Source: JBMOOG01 sp049324535 (GTDB lineage Bacteria > Pseudomonadota > Alphaproteobacteria > Rhodobacterales > Rhodobacteraceae). From it: DNA of 64,000 nucleotides. The translations under genes and the position numbers were made by a program. Every line of letters begins with the position of its first letter. Position 1 is the stretch's first letter. The stretch spans positions 1 to 64,000 of the forward strand of contig JBMOOG010000011.1 in NCBI GenBank assembly GCA_049324535.1, in the 5' to 3' direction. Below, one piece after another: positions 1 to 8,367 of this stretch. Below the pieces are notes generated by a model. It was not told the origin of the DNA. It was given only the letters and a program-made list of their open reading frames with translations, and made no database searches.

Positions 1-203
1 CGCTGAAGGGCATCCTCGGCTTCACCGACCAGCCGAACGTCAGCGCCGACTTCAACCACGATCCCCATTCCAGCGTCTTCCACATGGACCAGACCAAGGT
101 CATGGAAGGCACGATGTGCCGCATCCTCTCGTGGTACGACAACGAATGGGGCTTCTCCAACCGCATGGCCGACACCGCCGTCGCCATGGGGAGGCTGCTG
201 TGA
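1..203 (+). CDS. gap: Glyceraldehyde-3-phosphate dehydrogenase, C-terminal fragment
   Basis: The last 66 codons of a type I glyceraldehyde-3-phosphate dehydrogenase run in frame from base 3 to the TGA at 201-203; the start lies outside the window. The segment holds the family's C-terminal signature WYDNEWGFSNRM. In the Calvin cycle the enzyme reduces 1,3-bisphosphoglycerate to glyceraldehyde-3-phosphate in the cytosol. The stop overlaps the GTG start of pgk, so the two are translationally coupled, and the downstream RuBisCO genes suggest this is the cbb-operon copy (often named cbbG). Whether the genome carries a second gap copy cannot be seen here. Confidence 0.93.
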   Translation, partial: LKGILGFTDQPNVSADFNHDPHSSVFHMDQTKVMEGTMCRILSWYDNEWGFSNRMADTAVAMGRLL

Positions 204-1396
204 CCATCCGCGCCATCACCGAGATGCCCGTGGCCGGCCGCCGCCTGGTGGTGCGTGCCGACCTGAACGTGCCGATGGCCGAGGGCCGCGTCACCGATGC
301 CACCCGCATCACCCGCTTTGCCGAGGGCATGAAGCCGCTTCTGGAGCAGGGCGCGTCGCTTGTGATCCTGTCGCACTTCGGCCGCCCCAAGGGCGCGCCC
401 GATCCGGCGATGTCGCTGCGCCACCTGCGCGACGACCTGAGCCGGGCTCTGGGCGCCCCGGTCAAGTTCGCCACCCTGGACGAAGCCCCGGCGGCGGCCG
501 GTGGCCTGACGGCCGGGCAGGTGCTGCTGGTCGAGAACGTCCGCTTCGAGCCGGGCGAGGAAAAGGATGACCCAGCGCTGGCCCGGCGCTTTGCGGCCCT
601 GGGCGACATCTACGTGAACGACGCCTTTTCCTGTGCGCACCGGGCGCATGCGTCGACCGCGGCCGTCGCATCGCTGATGCCGGCGGCGGCGGGCCCCCTG
701 ATGATGGAAGAGCTTGGCGCGCTGACCGCGGCGCTGGAATCGCCCAAGCGGCCCTCGGTCGCGATCGTCGGTGGCGCCAAGGTCTCGTCGAAGATCGCGG
801 TGTTGAAGAACCTCGTGGCCAAGGTCGATCACGTGATCGTCGGCGGCGGCATGGCCAACACCTTCCTCTTTGCCGACGGCGCACCCATGGGCAAGTCGCT
901 GCACGAGGCCGATCAGGTCGGCACGGTGGCCGAGATCCGGGCAATGGCCGCGAAGAGCGGCTGCACCATCCACCTGCCGAAGGACGTGGTGGTCGCGCGC
1001 GAGTTCAAGGCCCATGCGGCGAGCGAAACGGTCGCGGCTGATGCCTGCCCGGCCGACGCGATGATCCTCGACGCCGGCCCGATGGCCGTCGCCGAATTCC
1101 GCAAGGTGCTCGAGGGCGCGAAGACCATCCTCTGGAACGGCCCGCTCGGCGCCTTCGAGATGCAGCCCTTCGACGCCGCCACGGTGGCGCTGGCCAGGGC
1201 CGCGGCCGATCTGACCCGCGCGGGGCTCTGCGTTTCGGTCGCGGGCGGCGGCGACACGGTGGCGGCGCTCAACGCCGCCGGGGTGGCTGATCAGTTCACC
1301 TACGTCTCCACCGCCGGTGGGGCATTTCTGGAATGGCTGGAGGGGCGCGAGCTTCCCGGTGTCGCGGCGCTCGATCGCGCGGATCAGGCCGCCTGA
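200..1396 (+). CDS. pgk: Phosphoglycerate kinase
   Basis: Phosphoglycerate kinase converts 3-phosphoglycerate and ATP to 1,3-bisphosphoglycerate, the step before GAP dehydrogenase in the Calvin cycle. The 398-residue product has the family's usual length, with the N-terminal signature RADLNVPM near residue 20, the HFGRPKG segment, and the nucleotide-binding GGGDTV motif near the C-terminus. I chose the GTG at 200 rather than an ATG upstream: homology begins there (VTIRAITEMPVAGRRL) and the GTG overlaps the gap stop, typical of translational coupling. The gene sits between gap and cbbA on the same strand, inside the cbb operon (cbbK in that nomenclature). Confidence 0.95.
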   Translation: MTIRAITEMPVAGRRLVVRADLNVPMAEGRVTDATRITRFAEGMKPLLEQGASLVILSHFGRPKGAPDPAMSLRHLRDDLSRALGAPVKFATLDEAPAAAGGLTAGQVLLVENVRFEPGEEKDDPALARRFAALGDIYVNDAFSCAHRAHASTAAVASLMPAAAGPLMMEELGALTAALESPKRPSVAIVGGAKVSSKIAVLKNLVAKVDHVIVGGGMANTFLFADGAPMGKSLHEADQVGTVAEIRAMAAKSGCTIHLPKDVVVAREFKAHAASETVAADACPADAMILDAGPMAVAEFRKVLEGAKTILWNGPLGAFEMQPFDAATVALARAAADLTRAGLCVSVAGGGDTVAALNAAGVADQFTYVSTAGGAFLEWLEGRELPGVAALDRADQAA

Positions 1397-1412
1397 GAAG
1401 AGGGACAAGGAC

Positions 1413-2492
1413 ATGGCGATCATCACTCTGAGGCAGCTTCTCGACCATGCCGCCGAGCATGGCTACGGGGTTCCGGCCTTCAACATCAACAACATGGAGC
1501 AGGGCCTCGCGATCATGGAAGCCGCGAGGGCCGTGGACGCGCCGGTCATCATCCAGGCGTCGCGCGGTGCCCGGCAATACGCCAACGACATCATGCTGTC
1601 GAAGATGATCGAGGCATTGGCCGAGATCTATCCCGAGATCCCGCTCTGCATGCACCAGGACCACGGCAACAACGAAGCCACCTGCATGACCGCGATCCGC
1701 TACGGGTTCTCGTCGGTGATGATGGACGGCTCGCTGAAGGCTGACGCCAAGACCCCGGCGAGCTACGACTACAACGTCGAGATCACCGAGCGCGTGGCGC
1801 GGATGGCGCACTGGGTCGGGGCCTCGGTCGAGGGCGAGCTGGGCGTTCTGGGCAGCCTCGAGACCGGCGAGAGCGAGGCCGAGGACGGTCACGGCGCCGA
1901 GGGCAAGCTCGACCATTCGATGCTGCTGACCGATCCCGACCAGGCGGTCGATTTTGTCAGCCGCACCAAGGTCGATGCGCTGGCCATCGCCTGCGGCACC
2001 TCGCACGGGGCCTACAAGTTCTCGCGCAAGCCGACGGGCGACATCCTGGCGATGGGCGTGATCGAGGCGATCCACAGGAAGCTGCCGAACACGCACCTTG
2101 TCATGCACGGATCGTCGAGCGTCCCGCAGGAGCTGCAGGACATCATCAACGAATACGGCGGCGAGATGCCCCAGACCTTCGGGGTGCCGGTCGAGGAGAT
2201 CGTCCGCGGCATCAAGCACGGCGTGCGCAAGGTCAACATCGACACCGACTGCCGCATGGCGATGACCGGCCAGTTCCGCAAGGTCGCCACCTCGAACAGG
2301 AAGGAGTTCGATCCGCGCAAGTTCCTGAAACCTGCGATGGACGCGATGCGCGACCTGTGCCGCGAACGCTTCGAGCAGTTCGGCACGGCGGGCAACGCCA
2401 GCAAGATCCGGGTCATCCCGATGGATGACATGGCCAAGCGCTACGCCAGTGGCGCGCTCGACCCGGCGGTCTCCGCCAGCAAAGCCGCGTGA
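1413..2492 (+). CDS. cbbA: Class II fructose-1,6/sedoheptulose-1,7-bisphosphate aldolase, Calvin cycle type
   Basis: This zinc-dependent class II aldolase joins dihydroxyacetone phosphate to glyceraldehyde-3-phosphate or erythrose-4-phosphate during carbon fixation. The 359-residue protein has the Calvin-cycle subtype signature MHQDHGNN near residue 87, containing the catalytic Asp and a zinc His, and the HGSSSVP and IKHGVRKVNIDTD segments. The start ATG follows a purine-rich GGGACAAGG stretch; a longer reading frame upstream lies inside the pgk gene. The gene is 16 bp downstream of pgk and 15 bp upstream of cbbL, which places it firmly in the cbb operon. Confidence 0.95.
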   Translation: MAIITLRQLLDHAAEHGYGVPAFNINNMEQGLAIMEAARAVDAPVIIQASRGARQYANDIMLSKMIEALAEIYPEIPLCMHQDHGNNEATCMTAIRYGFSSVMMDGSLKADAKTPASYDYNVEITERVARMAHWVGASVEGELGVLGSLETGESEAEDGHGAEGKLDHSMLLTDPDQAVDFVSRTKVDALAIACGTSHGAYKFSRKPTGDILAMGVIEAIHRKLPNTHLVMHGSSSVPQELQDIINEYGGEMPQTFGVPVEEIVRGIKHGVRKVNIDTDCRMAMTGQFRKVATSNRKEFDPRKFLKPAMDAMRDLCRERFEQFGTAGNASKIRVIPMDDMAKRYASGALDPAVSASKAA

Positions 2493-2507
2493 AGGGAGGA
2501 TCATCCG

Positions 2508-3971
2508 ATGGCTGACACCACATCCGAGATCAAGGACAAGAAGGAACGCTACAAGTCCGGCGTTCTGAAATACGCCCAGATGGGCTACTGGGACGGCGAC
2601 TATGTCCCGAAGGACACCGACGTCCTGGCGCTGTTCCGGATCACGCCGCAGGATGGCGTCGACCCGATCGAGGCCGCCGCCGCCGTGGCCGGCGAATCCT
2701 CGACCGCGACCTGGACCGTGGTCTGGACCGACCGCCTGACGGCCTGCGACCAGTACCGCGCCAAGGCCTACAGGGTCGTTCCGGTTCCCGGCCGCCCGGG
2801 CGAGTATTTCTGCTACGTCGCCTATGACCTCATCCTCTTCGAGGAAGGCTCGATCGCGAACCTGACCGCGTCGATCATCGGCAACGTCTTCTCGTTCAAG
2901 CCGCTGAAGGCCGCGCGTCTCGAGGACATGCGCCTGCCGGTCGCCTATGTGAAGACCTTCAAGGGCCCGCCCACCGGCCTTGTGGTCGAGCGCGAGCGCC
3001 TGGACAAGTTCGGCCGCCCGCTGCTGGGCGCCACCACCAAGCCGAAGCTCGGCCTGTCGGGCAAGAACTACGGCCGCGTGGTCTATGAAGGCCTGAAGGG
3101 CGGCCTCGACTTCATGAAGGACGACGAGAACATCAACTCGCAGCCCTTCATGCACTGGCGCGACCGGTATCTCTACGTGATGGAAGCGGTGAACAAGGCC
3201 TGCGCCGAGACCGGCGAGGTCAAGGGCAGCTACCTCAACGTCACCGCCGGCACGATGGAGGAGATGTACCGCCGCGCCGAGTTCGCCAAGAGCCTCGGGT
3301 CGGTCATCATCATGATCGACCTCGTCATCGGCTACACGGCAATCCAGTCGATGGCCGAGTGGTGCCGGGCGAACGACATGATCCTGCACCTGCACCGCGC
3401 GGGCCACGGCACCTACACCCGCCAGAAGAACCACGGCGTGTCGTTCCGCGTGATCGCGAAATGGATGCGTCTGGCCGGCGTGGACCACATCCACGCGGGC
3501 ACCGCGGTCGGCAAGCTCGAAGGCGACCCGATGACCGTGCAGGGCTACTACAACGTCTGCCGCGAGCTCTACAACCCGGTCGACATGCAGCGCGGGATCT
3601 ACTTCGACCAGGACTGGGCCGACATCAAGAAGGTGATGCCGGTGGCTTCGGGCGGCATCCACGCCGGCCAGATGCACCAGCTCATCGATCTCTTCGGCGA
3701 TGACGTGGTTCTCCAGTTCGGCGGCGGCACCATCGGCCACCCGATGGGCATCCAGGCCGGCGCGACCGCGAACCGCGTGGCGCTCGAGGCGATGATCCTC
3801 GCGCGCAACGAGGGCCGCGACATCAAGAACGAAGGCCCGGAGATCCTGCGCGCCGCCGCCAAGTGGTGCAAGCCGCTCGAGGCCGCGCTCGACGTCTGGG
3901 GCGACATCACCTTCAACTACACCTCGACCGACACGTCGGACTTCGTGCCGACCGCCTCGGTCTCGAACTAA
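2508..3971 (+). CDS. cbbL: RuBisCO large subunit, form I red type
   Basis: The large subunit of ribulose-1,5-bisphosphate carboxylase/oxygenase carries out CO2 fixation. The 487-residue chain has all catalytic landmarks: TTKPKLGLS, the carbamylated-lysine motif DFMKDDEN (Lys about residue 204), the HRAGHG segment and the loop-6 motif AVGKLEGD. The MSDTT-like start and the length fit the red-type form IC/ID clade of purple nonsulfur and chemolithoautotrophic proteobacteria, as does the immediate presence of cbbS and cbbX. It has a clear GGGAGGATC ribosome site. No catalytic residue appears to be missing, so the enzyme should be active. Confidence 0.98.
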   Translation: MADTTSEIKDKKERYKSGVLKYAQMGYWDGDYVPKDTDVLALFRITPQDGVDPIEAAAAVAGESSTATWTVVWTDRLTACDQYRAKAYRVVPVPGRPGEYFCYVAYDLILFEEGSIANLTASIIGNVFSFKPLKAARLEDMRLPVAYVKTFKGPPTGLVVERERLDKFGRPLLGATTKPKLGLSGKNYGRVVYEGLKGGLDFMKDDENINSQPFMHWRDRYLYVMEAVNKACAETGEVKGSYLNVTAGTMEEMYRRAEFAKSLGSVIIMIDLVIGYTAIQSMAEWCRANDMILHLHRAGHGTYTRQKNHGVSFRVIAKWMRLAGVDHIHAGTAVGKLEGDPMTVQGYYNVCRELYNPVDMQRGIYFDQDWADIKKVMPVASGGIHAGQMHQLIDLFGDDVVLQFGGGTIGHPMGIQAGATANRVALEAMILARNEGRDIKNEGPEILRAAAKWCKPLEAALDVWGDITFNYTSTDTSDFVPTASVSN

Positions 3972-3983
3972 GGGAGAGATCGG

Positions 3984-4373
3984 ATGCGTATCACTCAGGG
4001 CTGCTTCTCGTTCCTGCCCGACCTGACCGACGAGCAGATCAGCGCGCAGGTGGAATACTGCCTGTCGAAGAACTGGGCGATCGGGATCGAATACACCGAC
4101 GACCCGCACCCGCGGAACACCTACTGGGAGATGTGGGGCAACCCCATGTTCGATCTGAAGGACGCCAAGGGCGTGATGATGGAACTGGCCGACTGCCGCA
4201 AGCAGCACGGCGACAGCTACATCCGCTTCAACGCCTTCGACAGCACCCGCGGCTTCGAGACGGTGACGATGAGCTTCATCGTCAACCGGCCGAAGGTCGA
4301 GCCGCGGATCCGCATGGTCCGCCAGGAAGTCGACAGCCGGTCGCAGCGCTACAGCTTCGAGGTCGTCCGCTGA
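3984..4373 (+). CDS. cbbS: RuBisCO small subunit, red type
   Basis: The small subunit caps the L8 core of form I RuBisCO. The 129-residue protein begins MRITQGCFSFLPDLTDEQI and contains the conserved PRNTYWEMWGNPMFDL segment. The C-terminal extension (about residues 108-129, ending RYSFEVVR) is the feature of red-type small subunits that forms a hairpin in the central solvent channel. It starts 12 bp after cbbL behind a GGGAGAG ribosome site. A GC hairpin directly after the stop separates it from cbbX, consistent with cbbLS transcript being more abundant than the downstream genes. Confidence 0.97.
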   Translation: MRITQGCFSFLPDLTDEQISAQVEYCLSKNWAIGIEYTDDPHPRNTYWEMWGNPMFDLKDAKGVMMELADCRKQHGDSYIRFNAFDSTRGFETVTMSFIVNRPKVEPRIRMVRQEVDSRSQRYSFEVVR

Positions 4374-4380
4374 GGACAGG

Positions 4381-4437
4381 GCGGGGGGCTTTCCGGCCCC
4401 CCGCACCCCCCCGGGGGTATTTCCCCGAAGAAGAATT
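4381..4437 (+). repeat. 3'-end repeat copy 1 with hairpin (terminator-like), after cbbS
   Basis: Eight bases after the cbbS stop lies a perfect 9-bp stem (4381-4389 with 4396-4404, loop TTTCCG), then a C-run/G-run block, GGGGGTATTT and CCCCGAAGAAGAA. The second half matches four other sites in the window (23925, 23980 on the minus strand, 51998 on the minus strand, 54692), always just 3' of a gene and in its sense direction. It probably attenuates or ends the cbbLS transcript or protects its 3' end. Confidence 0.7.
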
Positions 4438-4462
4438 TGCCGATGTCTTGAGGGAGAGGGAC

Positions 4463-5395
4463 ATGGAGCAGGACGTGACGGCGCCGGCCGCGACGACGGT
4501 CGATCTGGCCGCCGAATATGCCGAAAGCGGCGCGCGCGAGGTTCTCGAGGAGCTCGACCGCGAGCTGATCGGGCTGAAGCCGGTGAAGGACCGCATCCGC
4601 GAGACGGCGGCGCTCTTGCTGGTCGAGCGCGCGCGCAAGACGCTGGGCCTGTCGCACGAGACGCCGACGCTGCACATGTCGTTCACCGGCAACCCGGGCA
4701 CCGGCAAGACCACGGTCGCGCTGAAGATGGCCGGGCTTCTGAAGCGGCTCGGCTATGTGCGCAAGGGGCATCTGGTCAGCGTGACGCGCGACGATCTTGT
4801 GGGCCAGTACATCGGCCACACCGCGCCCAAGACCAAGGAGGTGCTGAAGAAGGCGATGGGGGGCGTGCTCTTCATCGACGAGGCCTATTACCTCTACCGG
4901 CCCGACAACGAGCGCGACTACGGGCAGGAGGCGATCGAGATCCTTCTGCAGGTCATGGAGAACAACCGGGACGACCTTGTGGTGATCCTGGCCGGCTACG
5001 CCGACCGGATGGAGAACTTCTTCAACTCGAACCCGGGGTTCCGGTCGCGGATCGCCCATCACATCGAGTTCCCCGACTACACCGACGAGGAGCTGCTGCG
5101 CATCGTCAAGCACATGATGGACGAGCAGAACTACACCATGTCGCCCGAGGCCGAGGCGGCCTTTGCCGAATACATCCGGCTGCGCCGCGCCCAGCCGCAT
5201 TTCGCCAACGCTCGGTCGATCCGCAACGCCTTCGACCGGGCGCGGCTGCGCCAGGCGAACCGGCTTTTCACCGAGGCGAAGGGCGCGCTGGACGCTGCGG
5301 CGCTGTCCCTGATAGACGAAAGCGACATCCGGGCGAGCCGGGTGTTCAAGGGCGGGCTGGACAGCGAAGTCGCCCGCAGGGAGGCACAGAGATGA
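4463..5395 (+). CDS. cbbX: CbbX, red-type RuBisCO activase (AAA+)
   Basis: CbbX is the AAA+ ATPase that pulls on the large-subunit C-terminus of red-type RuBisCO to release inhibitory sugar phosphates. The 310-residue product has the usual length, a Walker A motif GNPGTGKTT (about residues 76-84), Walker B GVLFIDEAYYL, and the sensor and arginine-finger region GFRSRIAHHIEFPDY. The ATG at 4463 follows GAGGGAGAGGGAC; upstream in-frame codons lie within cbbS in another frame. Its stop overlaps the cbbE start (ATGA). Red-type enzymes need this activase, so its presence agrees with the classification of cbbL. Confidence 0.97.
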   Translation: MEQDVTAPAATTVDLAAEYAESGAREVLEELDRELIGLKPVKDRIRETAALLLVERARKTLGLSHETPTLHMSFTGNPGTGKTTVALKMAGLLKRLGYVRKGHLVSVTRDDLVGQYIGHTAPKTKEVLKKAMGGVLFIDEAYYLYRPDNERDYGQEAIEILLQVMENNRDDLVVILAGYADRMENFFNSNPGFRSRIAHHIEFPDYTDEELLRIVKHMMDEQNYTMSPEAEAAFAEYIRLRRAQPHFANARSIRNAFDRARLRQANRLFTEAKGALDAAALSLIDESDIRASRVFKGGLDSEVARREAQR

Positions 5396-6090
5396 CATTC
5401 GACCGCACCATCAAGATCGCGCCCTCGATCCTGTCGGCCGACTTCGCCAATTTCGGCGCCGAGATCCGGGCCATCGAGGCGCAGGGCGCCGACTGGGTGC
5501 ATGTGGATGTGATGGACGGCCATTTCGTGCCGAACCTGACCTTCGGCCCGCCGGCGGTGAAGGCGTTCCGGCCGCATGTGAAGACCTTCATGGACGTGCA
5601 CCTGATGATCGCCCCCGTCGATCCCTACATCGAGGCCTATGCCGAGGCGGGGGCCGACCTGATTTCCGCCCATGTCGAGGCGGGGCCGCACATCCACCGC
5701 ACCCTGCAGGCGATCCGGGCGCAGGGGGTGAAGGCCGGCGTGGTGCTGAACCCCGGCACGCCGGCCGAGGCGGTGGCCGATGTGCTCGACCTCTGCGACA
5801 TGGTGCTGATCATGACGGTGAACCCGGGCTTCGGCGGCCAGAAGTTCATCCATTCCGGCGTGGAGAAGACCCGCAAGATCCGGTCGATGATCGGCGACCG
5901 TCCGATCCACATCCAGATCGACGGCGGCATCACCCCCGAGACCGCGCCGCTGGTGGTGGCGGCCGGGGCCGATGTGCTGGTCGCGGGGTCCGCGGTCTTC
6001 AAGGGCGGCTCGGTCGACAAGCCCGAGGTCTACGGCGCCAACATCCGTGCGATCCGCGAAGCGGCGCAGGCGGCGGCGAAGGCGGCCTGA
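5392..6090 (+). CDS. cbbE: Ribulose-phosphate 3-epimerase
   Basis: This TIM-barrel enzyme interconverts xylulose-5-phosphate and ribulose-5-phosphate in the regenerative part of the Calvin cycle and the pentose phosphate pathway. The 232-residue sequence contains APSILSADFANFG, the metal-binding HVDVMDGHFVPN, MTVNPGFGGQ and the phosphate-binding VAGSAVF segment. Its ATG overlaps the cbbX TGA by 4 bp, showing translational coupling within the cbb operon. It equals rpe in function; the operon context favours the cbbE name. Confidence 0.95.
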   Translation: MTFDRTIKIAPSILSADFANFGAEIRAIEAQGADWVHVDVMDGHFVPNLTFGPPAVKAFRPHVKTFMDVHLMIAPVDPYIEAYAEAGADLISAHVEAGPHIHRTLQAIRAQGVKAGVVLNPGTPAEAVADVLDLCDMVLIMTVNPGFGGQKFIHSGVEKTRKIRSMIGDRPIHIQIDGGITPETAPLVVAAGADVLVAGSAVFKGGSVDKPEVYGANIRAIREAAQAAAKAA

Positions 6091-6093
6091 GCG

Positions 6094-6789
6094 GTGCTGA
6101 AGGCCCTGATCTTCGACGTGGACGGCACCCTGGCCGAGACCGAGGAGCTGCACCGGCGCGCCTTCAACGAGACCTTCGCCGAGGCCGGCCTGCCCTGGGA
6201 ATGGTCGCAGGCGGCCTACAAGGCGCTGTTGAAGACCACCGGCGGCAAGGAGCGGATGGCCCGCCACGCGGCCGAGATCGGGATCGACCCGGCGTCGCTG
6301 CCGATCGCCGAGCTGCACCGCAGGAAGACCGCGCGCTATGTCGATCTGATGGCGCGGGGCGCGATCGCCCTGCGTCCGGGCATTGACGCGCTGATCCGCG
6401 AGGCCCGCGCCGCCGGCCGCAAGGTGGGCGTGGCCACCACCACGAGCTTCGAGAACGTCGAGGCGCTGGCCCGAGCCGTCTGGGGCAAGGGCGCGCGCGA
6501 GGTCTTCGACGACGTGGCGGCCGGCGACATGGTGGCGGCGAAGAAGCCCGCCCCCGATGTCTACGAACTGGCCTTGCGCCAGCTGGGCGTCGCGGCGGCC
6601 GAGGCGGTGGCGTTCGAGGATTCGCGCAACGGGCTGCGGTCGGCCAAGGGCGCCGGGCTGCGCTGCGTGATCTCGGCCGGCCCCTACACCGCGGACGAGG
6701 ATTTCACCGGGGCCGACCTTGTGGTCGGCTGCTTCACGGATCTGGGCGGGCTTGCGGGCCTCGACAGCAAACTGGCGAGGGCGGCATGA
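6094..6789 (+). CDS. cbbY: CbbY, HAD-family xylulose-1,5-bisphosphate phosphatase
   Basis: This HAD-superfamily phosphatase is expected to remove xylulose-1,5-bisphosphate, a misfire product that inhibits RuBisCO, as shown for other CbbY proteins. Motif I is FDVDGTLAETEELHR near the N-terminus; the TTGGKER segment, the Lys of AAKKPAPDVYE and motif IV FEDSRNG follow in order. It starts with GTG three bases after the cbbE stop and ends overlapping the cbbZ start. The 231-residue length is normal. The tight packing with cbbX and cbbE fits a RuBisCO maintenance role. Confidence 0.88.
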   Translation: MLKALIFDVDGTLAETEELHRRAFNETFAEAGLPWEWSQAAYKALLKTTGGKERMARHAAEIGIDPASLPIAELHRRKTARYVDLMARGAIALRPGIDALIREARAAGRKVGVATTTSFENVEALARAVWGKGAREVFDDVAAGDMVAAKKPAPDVYELALRQLGVAAAEAVAFEDSRNGLRSAKGAGLRCVISAGPYTADEDFTGADLVVGCFTDLGGLAGLDSKLARAA

Positions 6790-7448
6790 CGGCGGTGATC
6801 TTCGATCTGGACGGGACGCTGATCGATTCCGCCCCGGCCATCCATGCGGTGTCGAACGCGGTGCTGACCGGCCTCGGGTTTGCGGCGCTCGACATGCCCA
6901 CGGTGCGCAGTTTCGTCGGCAAGGGAGTGCCGAACCTGGTGCGCCAGCTGCTGATCGCCTCGGACGAGGATCCGGACGGGCCGCTCTTTGCGCGGGTGGA
7001 ATCCGAGCTGGTCGCGCGCTACGAGACCGATGTCGAGGGCAATGTGGCCTATCCCGGCGTGCCCGAGGCGCTCGACGCGCTGGCGGCGGCGGGGTGCCGG
7101 CTCGCGGTCTGCACCAACAAGCCCTATCGCCCGGCGGAGGCCGCGCTTCGCCATGTCGGGCTTCTCGACCGGTTCGGGGCGCTGGTCGGCGGTGACAGCC
7201 TGCCCACGCGCAAGCCCGATCCGGCCATGCTGTTCCACACCCACAGGATGCTGGGCGGCGGTCCGATGATCTACGTGGGCGACAGCGAGATCGACGCCGA
7301 GACGGCCGCGAACGCGCGTGTTCCCTTCGCGCTTTACACCGAGGGCTACCGAAAGACGCCGGTGCACGACCTGCCCCACGACGCGCGGTTTTCCGATTTC
7401 GCGGCCCTGCCGGCGATCATCGCGCGGCTGGCCGCCGAAACGGTCTGA
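6786..7448 (+). CDS. cbbZ: Phosphoglycolate phosphatase
   Basis: The enzyme dephosphorylates 2-phosphoglycolate, the product of RuBisCO oxygenation, to start photorespiratory salvage. It is a HAD-superfamily protein with motif I FDLDGTLIDSAP, motif II VCTNKP, the Lys in TRKPDPAM and motif IV YVGDSEID, in 220 residues. Its ATG overlaps the cbbY TGA (ATGA). It is the last gene of the cbb operon seen here; only 16 bp separate it from the convergent soxR stop, leaving no separate terminator visible. Confidence 0.9.
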   Translation: MTAVIFDLDGTLIDSAPAIHAVSNAVLTGLGFAALDMPTVRSFVGKGVPNLVRQLLIASDEDPDGPLFARVESELVARYETDVEGNVAYPGVPEALDALAAAGCRLAVCTNKPYRPAEAALRHVGLLDRFGALVGGDSLPTRKPDPAMLFHTHRMLGGGPMIYVGDSEIDAETAANARVPFALYTEGYRKTPVHDLPHDARFSDFAALPAIIARLAAETV

Positions 7449-7464
7449 CCGGACGGTCGCGCGG

Positions 7465-7830
7465 CTAGGTTCCGCAGAACAGCTCGTACATCTCGCCGAT
7501 CAGCCGCTCGACCCGCCGGTCCTGGATGGCGTAGATGATCGACTTGCCTTCACGGTGGCAGCTCACGAGTCCCTCGAAGCGCAGCCGCGCGAGCTGCTGG
7601 CTGACCGCCGCCTGCCGCGATCCGAGCAGCTCTTCCAGTTCGGTCACGCTCTTCGGTCCCGTGCGCAGGTGGCACAGGATCATGAGCCGGCCTTCATGGG
7701 CGAGAGCCTTGAGGAAGGCGGCCGCGTCGGTGGCCCGGGCCAGCATGTCGTCGGGCGCAATCCCGTTTGCGCCCGCAATCGCGTCATCGGGCGGGCCATC
7801 GGGCCGGGCCAGGGTATCAAGCGGCGTCAT
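7465..7830 (-). CDS. soxR: SoxR, ArsR-family repressor of the sox genes
   Basis: SoxR is an ArsR/SmtB-family winged-helix repressor that silences sox genes until reduced sulfur is present; it is unrelated to the MerR-type redox SoxR of enterobacteria. The 121 residues contain the recognition helix SRQAAVSQQLARLR (about 71-84) and the wing HREGKSIIYAI. Cys53, Cys91 and Cys119 are present; Cys53 and Cys119 are 66 residues apart, the spacing of the persulfide-sensing pair in Rhodobacter SqrR (Cys41/Cys107). It is followed 24 bp upstream by soxS on the same strand, forming a soxSR transcript divergent from soxVW. Confidence 0.92.
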   Translation of the reverse strand: MTPLDTLARPDGPPDDAIAGANGIAPDDMLARATDAAAFLKALAHEGRLMILCHLRTGPKSVTELEELLGSRQAAVSQQLARLRFEGLVSCHREGKSIIYAIQDRRVERLIGEMYELFCGT

Positions 7831-7854
7831 CGGGATCCCCTTGCTGCGACGGGT

Positions 7855-8253
7855 CTAGTTGGTTGCTGCGGCGGCCTTGCTCTCATCGGTGGCGGCCAGC
7901 ATAACGCCCAGAAGCCCCCAGAAAAAGTCCTCGCCCGGATAGCCCTCGATCCGGCCGACCTCACGGCCGTCGCTGGCCAGGACGAAGGTCGGCGTGAACA
8001 CCGGCGGCGACGCCACGGTCAGGCCCTCGGGCAGCGGGTCGGTCAACTCGACGCGGACCAGAGGCGCGAGCCGGCCTTCGTCGGTCTTGTCGTAGGCATC
8101 GCCCACCTCCTCGTGCCACCGCTTGCAGTAGATGCAGCCGACCTTCTCGAACATGTAGAGCCGCAGCTCGGCGCGCAGTGCGGCGGGCGCGAGTGCGACC
8201 ATCAGGGCGGCCGCGAAAACCGCCGAACGCCGACGGCGCGATGACGCAGACAT
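7855..8253 (-). CDS. soxS: SoxS, periplasmic thioredoxin of the sox system
   Basis: SoxS is a periplasmic thiol-disulfide protein that keeps the SoxYZ carrier cysteine reduced and active. The chosen ATG at 8253 has a GGAGGACAAGC ribosome site and gives 132 residues with a cleavable signal peptide (charged SSRRRR then a hydrophobic stretch ending near ALRA-28). The active-site motif CIYC lies at residues 40-43, and the cis-proline region TPTFVLASDG follows. A longer in-frame extension would remove the signal peptide from the N-terminus and is less likely. It is transcribed divergently from soxV and upstream of soxR. Confidence 0.9.
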   Translation of the reverse strand: MSASSRRRRSAVFAAALMVALAPAALRAELRLYMFEKVGCIYCKRWHEEVGDAYDKTDEGRLAPLVRVELTDPLPEGLTVASPPVFTPTFVLASDGREVGRIEGYPGEDFFWGLLGVMLAATDESKAAAATN

Positions 8254-8290
8254 GCTTGTCCTCCGCACGGCCATGCTGCAATTGATAGAG

Positions 8291-8302
8291 ACATTGTAAT
8301 GT
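8291..8302. promoter_or_regulatory. Candidate SoxR operator in the soxS-soxV intergenic region
   Basis: Between the divergent soxS and soxV genes is the short dyad CATT-GT-AATG; its core ATTGTAAT occurs again at 9852-9859 upstream of soxX. In studied sox clusters SoxR binds exactly these two intergenic regions. The local AT-richness stands out against the surrounding GC-rich sequence. Binding is inferred, not shown. Confidence 0.55.
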
Positions 8303-8367
8303 GTTTGGTTGTCCCTGACTAGGAGGAGTTGCGGCCGATCGTCGCGACGCACGGAAGGGGGGACGGC

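Noticed and set aside
1296..4406. A 1036-codon open frame antisense to cbbA and cbbL
   Set aside because: Low-complexity His/Val/Arg/Asp-rich translation with no domain, directly antisense to highly conserved enzymes; it is a product of GC-biased third codon positions.
7465..7830. SoxR as the superoxide-sensing MerR-type regulator
   Set aside because: The protein has an ArsR-type winged helix and lacks the iron-sulfur cysteine cluster of the enterobacterial SoxR.
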